Below the pieces are notes generated by a model, which did not search any database, was not told the origin of the DNA, and worked only from the letters and a program-made list of their open reading frames with translations. Source: Amycolatopsis dendrobii (lineage in GTDB: Bacteria > Actinomycetota > Actinomycetes > Mycobacteriales > Pseudonocardiaceae). From it: a DNA stretch of 64,000 nt. Location of the stretch: positions 62,001 to 126,000 of the forward strand of contig NZ_JACGZW010000008.1 in the NCBI RefSeq assembly GCF_014145675.1, written 5' to 3'. Of this stretch, positions 60,876-64,000 are shown one piece after another. The translations under genes were made by a program, and so were the position numbers. Every line of letters starts with the position of its first letter. The first letter of the stretch is position 1.

Positions 60876-61304
60876 TCACATCGCGCAGACGCAGCAGAGT
60901 GTCGAGTTCGGCGGAACTGCCGACGGAACGCAGGACGGGCGGCGCGAGCTGCCCGATGCGGTGATCGCCGCGCGCAATGCGGTGACGAACCGGAGGAGCT
61001 GCGCGGGCGGCGGAACGACGGTGGCGCCGCCGAAATAGCGGAGAACGATGAGATCTTCACCGGAATGCGTTTCGACCGCGGTCGACCATCCGTGGACCTC
61101 GTCCCACAGCAACGCGACATCCCGCCCGGGGCAACCCGGCAGATGACCGTCGAGAGCGACGTACGCCGACACCGGCGGGCCTGGGTCGAGAGCGCAGAAC
61201 TCCGGACCGACCCCGAGCGCCCGCGCGACCTCGGCGAGATAGCCCCGCAGCGGGGCGAGGACGGCGTGCGGATTGCCGGGCGGGACGTGCGGCGTCGCGA
61301 TCAC
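60876..61304 (-). CDS. DUF6292-family protein
   Basis: The GTG at 61304 (GGAAAGG six bases before it) gives 142 residues. The DUF6292 features as I recall them are present: LRGYLAEVARALGVGPEFC, SAYVALDGHLPGCPGRDVAL, LLWDEVHGWSTAVETHSGED and LIVLRYFGGATVVPPP. It is a small cytoplasmic protein of unknown function common in Pseudonocardiaceae. It ends 23 bp before the sigma gene's upstream region begins to look non-coding. Confidence 0.75.
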   Translation of the reverse strand: MIATPHVPPGNPHAVLAPLRGYLAEVARALGVGPEFCALDPGPPVSAYVALDGHLPGCPGRDVALLWDEVHGWSTAVETHSGEDLIVLRYFGGATVVPPPAQLLRFVTALRAAITASGSSRRPSCVPSAVPPNSTLCCVCAM

Positions 61305-61326
61305 GGGCGCCTTTCCGGCGGAAGGA

Positions 61327-61821
61327 TCAGCTTCCGGGCCGCCAGCGCCCGCGCACCGAACGGCGGTCGGCGCGGCTGAGCACGCCCGAGGTGTCGCGCG
61401 TCCAGTGGCCGCCGCGGGAATCGGTGAAGGACAGGCCGGGCACGGCGGCCGCGGAGTACAGGTCGTCCACCGGCATGGCGTCCTCGCCGAACGGCAGTGC
61501 CCGGACGGCAGTGGCGCCGGGCGGGATGATCGCGAACCGCGCACAGTGCGGCTCCTCCTCGTCCGGGCGGCTGACCTCCAGCGAACAGTCGAACACCGGT
61601 GCGTCGCCGCTGTTGTGCGCGCAGACGACGTAGTCCTCGTCCCGGTCGTGCCGGGCGCCCTCGTCGAGCCACGCGGAGACCGACTGCGCCTGCTGCTCCT
61701 GCCGGACTTCCGCCTGGTCTTTCCGGTTGAGCAGCATGATCCACACATACGAGGCGAACCCCAGCAGCGAGCCCGCGCTCCCGATCGCCGACACCCACGT
61801 CGCGGCAAGTTGTGATCCCAT
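61327..61821 (-). CDS. Single-pass membrane protein of unknown function
   Basis: The 164-residue protein has one N-terminal membrane helix (ATWVSAIGSAGSLLGFASYV, then WIMLLNRKDQAEVRQEQQAQ) and a soluble domain with a beta-rich CAHNSGDAPVFDCSLEVSR segment. The soluble part probably faces the cytoplasm. The ATG at 61821 has only a close GGAA, so the start is uncertain. It is 22 bp from the DUF6292 gene on the same strand. Confidence 0.6.
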   Translation of the reverse strand: MGSQLAATWVSAIGSAGSLLGFASYVWIMLLNRKDQAEVRQEQQAQSVSAWLDEGARHDRDEDYVVCAHNSGDAPVFDCSLEVSRPDEEEPHCARFAIIPPGATAVRALPFGEDAMPVDDLYSAAAVPGLSFTDSRGGHWTRDTSGVLSRADRRSVRGRWRPGS

Positions 61822-61934
61822 TTCCGGCGGGGTTCCCCGATCCGGCCGCGGCCAAACCCGGCCCGGCAGAGGTTTAGACCTCCGCCGGCCGGGGCAGCAA
61901 TAACCCGCCCCCGGACTTTCGTTGCCGCGGGGAC

Positions 61935-61964
61935 GCCGGCGATGCCGAGACATCGCCGGCTTTT
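61935..61964. terminator. Rho-independent-type hairpin with T-tract
   Basis: GCCGGCGATG (61935-61944) and its complement (61951-61960) enclose a 6-base loop and are followed by TTTT on the plus strand. The adjacent gene (CHAD) is on the minus strand and ends 29 bp away, so it may stop that transcript too, in reverse, or one reading rightward. Confidence 0.6.
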
Positions 61965-61992
61965 CTGCTGTCCACAGTGGACTTCCGGGGGC

Positions 61993-63423
61993 TCAGACCT
62001 TCAGCCAGGACGGTCGAGCGCCCTTGCGCAGCGTGCGCCACTCGTCGGCGAACCTGCCCTGGAGCATCTTCGCCGCAGCCTCGTCCCGGCCGTAGAGAAG
62101 ACCGAAGGTGAACGTGTTCTGGTTCTCGCTGAAACCGTCGATCGCGAAATGCCGCAGCGCCGCACGGTCGACGACGCTGTCCTGATGCTTGCCCAGTGTC
62201 TGCTGCACCGCCTTCACGTGCTTGCGCCACGCGCGCAGCTTCTTGCCGAACGCTGGCCGGACGGCGTCGGCGGCATAACGTGCGCGCTTGGCCTTCTTCC
62301 GGACGTTGTGCAGTGCCTTCTCCAGTTCAACGCCACTGAGCCCTTCCGTCGCCGCAGTGGCCCGGCAGAGTTTGCGCGCGGTCTTGCGCAGGGGTTTGCG
62401 CAGCGCTTTCTTGCCTGCCGGACGCATCGTGTCGAGAAGGGCGGCGATCGACCGCAACAGGGCCGCGTATCGGTTGCTGGACAACGCTTCCGTCGCGCGG
62501 GCCAATTCAGTGCGGGAGGTGCGGGCGAAGTCGCGGGTCAGGTATTGGCGCAGGGGACCGAAAACCAGCTCCGGCGAGACCTCGTCGAGGCAGGCTTCGA
62601 GGCGCGCTTGGCTGACCTCGGCGTCCCGCGCGGGGGCGAGTTCGGCGCCCAGCCACTTCAGCTCCGCCGTGACCGCATCGGCTTTCTTCCGGCCCACCAG
62701 AGACGCGAACGTCTGGAGCGCGCTCCGCAGCTTCCGCGCCGCGACCCGGAGCTGGTGCACTGAATCGTCTTCCCCGACGCGGAAACCCAAGTCAGCGCGA
62801 CGCAATCGCTCGAATTGCGCGCGCAGATACGCAGGCAGCACCTCGTTCGAGCCCCGCTTGTTTTCGGCGGCGTCTCCCATCAGCCGCTGCAGTTTCGACG
62901 GCCACCAAGCGTTCTCCGCCCCGCGCTTGCGCAAGGTGCGGTCAAGGCGGTCGAGCAGCTCAGGTCCCGCCTCGACGTCCAGTTCGCGCCACCGGTCCAG
63001 CCGCACCGCCGGTCCCCCAAGGAATTCTCCGGTGACGTGGTCGTCCGCGAGCGTCGCCAGCGTTCGGCCGGACGCGTCGGTCAGGCGGTGCGTGAACCGG
63101 TCGGTCCGCAGCTGCGCGACGGGGCGCAGCTTGCGGTCCAATGTGTATGCACGGAGCAGCGTTGCGATTTGAGCGGGCGCCTTCGGGCTGTCACCGAGCG
63201 GAAATCGCAGCTCCTGGCTGGGCAATTTCAGGGACCACCCGGTGCCGCTGTTTCTTCGCAGCGCGATCCCGGCTCTGGTCAGCCGGAAATCCTTGGTGTC
63301 GTAGTAAACGGTCTCGAGCGTCCGCTCGGCCGGAGCTTCCTGTGTGACTCCCTCGCCCGCCAGCCGCGGCACGCGGGCTTTCAAGCTCAGCTCGTACTTG
63401 CGGCCGGACTCTGCGCTTCGCAT
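61993..63423 (-). CDS. CYTH-CHAD domain protein
   Basis: The 476-residue protein begins with a CYTH triphosphate-tunnel domain (YELSLKARV at residue 10, TVYYDTKDFRLTRAGIALRR), where the usual ExExK reads ELSLK. A CHAD domain follows from about residue 215, rich in basic and His residues (DSVHQLRVAARKLRSALQTF; LHNVRKKAKRARYAADAVRP; KHVKAVQQTLGKHQDSVVDR). CHAD domains bind inorganic polyphosphate. AAGGAG precedes the ATG. It may sense or process polyphosphate. Confidence 0.9.
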   Translation of the reverse strand: MRSAESGRKYELSLKARVPRLAGEGVTQEAPAERTLETVYYDTKDFRLTRAGIALRRNSGTGWSLKLPSQELRFPLGDSPKAPAQIATLLRAYTLDRKLRPVAQLRTDRFTHRLTDASGRTLATLADDHVTGEFLGGPAVRLDRWRELDVEAGPELLDRLDRTLRKRGAENAWWPSKLQRLMGDAAENKRGSNEVLPAYLRAQFERLRRADLGFRVGEDDSVHQLRVAARKLRSALQTFASLVGRKKADAVTAELKWLGAELAPARDAEVSQARLEACLDEVSPELVFGPLRQYLTRDFARTSRTELARATEALSSNRYAALLRSIAALLDTMRPAGKKALRKPLRKTARKLCRATAATEGLSGVELEKALHNVRKKAKRARYAADAVRPAFGKKLRAWRKHVKAVQQTLGKHQDSVVDRAALRHFAIDGFSENQNTFTFGLLYGRDEAAAKMLQGRFADEWRTLRKGARPSWLKV

Positions 63424-63434
63424 TCCCCGCTCCT

Positions 63435-64000
63435 TCAGTCGTTTTCGGCGGCGCCGGCGACGCCTTCGGCGATCGCGGGCACCAGGCCCTCGTCGAAGAC
63501 GCTCGGCACGATGTGTTCTCGGTCGAGGTCGTCGCCGACCGTCGCGGCCAGCGCGTGCGAGGCCGCGAGCAACATCCGTGCGGTCACCCTCGGAGCGCCG
63601 GAGTCGAGCAGCCCGCGGAACATCCCCGGGAAGACGAGGACGTTGTTGATCTGGTTGGGCAGGTCGCTGCGTCCGGTCGCGACGATCTCCGCGTGCTCGT
63701 GCGCGGCGTCCGGATCGACCTCCGGATCCGGGTTGGCCAGCGCGAACACGATCGCCCGGTCGGCCATCCGCGCCAGGTCGCCGCCCTTGAGCAGACCGCC
63801 GACGCTCACGCCGACGAAGACGTCCGCGTCGTGCAAGGCGTCTTGAATACTTCCCTGGACGGCGTCGCCGCGGTTGGTGTTCTCCGCCAGCCACTGCTTC
63901 TCGCCGGTCAGGTCGCGCTCGCCGTGCAGAGTGCCTTTGCTGTCGCAGACTACGATCCGCTCCGCGCTGAAGTCGGCCTTCAGCAGCAGCCGGGCGATCG
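63435..64000 (-). CDS. Malic enzyme, C-terminal part; start outside the window
   Basis: The frame is open to the window edge. The visible NAD(P)-binding part reads IVVCDSKGTLHGERDLTGEK, DVFVGVSVGG and IVFALANPDPEVDPDAA (near the C-terminal domain), LPNQINNVLVFPGMFRGLLD and ARMLLAASHALAATV. This matches NAD(P)-dependent malic enzymes, which decarboxylate malate to pyruvate. It ends 11 bp before the CHAD start. Confidence 0.9.
   Translation of the reverse strand, partial: IARLLLKADFSAERIVVCDSKGTLHGERDLTGEKQWLAENTNRGDAVQGSIQDALHDADVFVGVSVGGLLKGGDLARMADRAIVFALANPDPEVDPDAAHEHAEIVATGRSDLPNQINNVLVFPGMFRGLLDSGAPRVTARMLLAASHALAATVGDDLDREHIVPSVFDEGLVPAIAEGVAGAAEND

Noticed and set aside
1..64000. tRNA, rRNA, CRISPR arrays and insertion sequences
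   Set aside because: No cloverleaf, rRNA core, regular repeat-spacer pattern or transposase was seen on either strand.

Overview
This 64 kb window is high-GC, densely coded DNA from an actinomycete. The number of secondary-metabolite and small regulatory genes, and families such as DUF6000, DUF6098, DUF6206 and DUF6292, suggest a Pseudonocardiaceae-like genus such as Amycolatopsis. That placement is an inference from gene content, not a measurement. I saw no rRNA, tRNA, CRISPR array, transposase or integrase.

Layout. At 1-3.6 kb are the end of a receiver/FAD-reductase fusion, a broken DUF6000 gene, an AzlCD amino-acid exporter and its Lrp regulator. At 3.6-16.2 kb lies a compact lipid/polyketide cluster. 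Its leftward operon encodes a 2141-residue FAAL-ACP-KS-AT-ACP-AOS megasynthase, a ketone-reductase-like extended SDR, a type II thioesterase and a kinase-like DUF6206 protein. The rightward arm encodes an SDR, a DHA2 drug exporter and a secreted homologue of the neocarzinostatin apoprotein. The expected chemistry is activation of a fatty acid, one malonyl extension, and offloading onto an amino acid by decarboxylative condensation to give a sphingoid-like amino ketone. I do not recognise a characterised match.

At 16.2-23.3 kb is a catabolic operon (cyclase, acyl-CoA ligase, ABM monooxygenase, quinone oxidoreductase) under a divergent XRE/TetR-type hybrid regulator, followed by PucR and DJ-1 genes. 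At 23.3-29.6 kb is a LacI-controlled operon (asparaginase, PuuE-like deacetylase, MFS, two SDRs). At 29.7-35.7 kb are mixed genes: PLP decarboxylase, class A-like serine hydrolase, YbdK ligase, DUF1206 and STAS. At 35.9-41 kb a siderophore locus holds an exporter and one 1302-residue protein carrying two complete IucA/IucC modules.

At 41.2-44 kb are a beta-lactamase-fold hydrolase, a DCC-oxidoreductase/fulvocin C-like fusion, a small secreted protein and a dioxygenase remnant. At 44.3-46 kb two divergent SDR genes flank a KstR2-like operator. At 46-50 kb are stress genes: Mn catalase, FAD/Rieske oxidoreductase, DUF4383 and topoisomerase IB.

At 50-52.5 kb are SDR/MarR and IclR genes. At 52.5-58.1 kb a hydroxyacid module pairs a YdiJ-like FAD/Fe-S dehydrogenase with a hydroxyacid-oxoacid transhydrogenase and an MHS transporter. 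The right end holds an alpha/beta hydrolase, AraC, a SigB/F-type sigma factor, DUF6292, a CYTH-CHAD protein and the start-less end of a malic enzyme.

Strongest candidates for new biology: the FAAL-PKS-AOS cluster with its apoprotein-like partner, the double NIS synthetase, and the DCC-fulvocin fusion.
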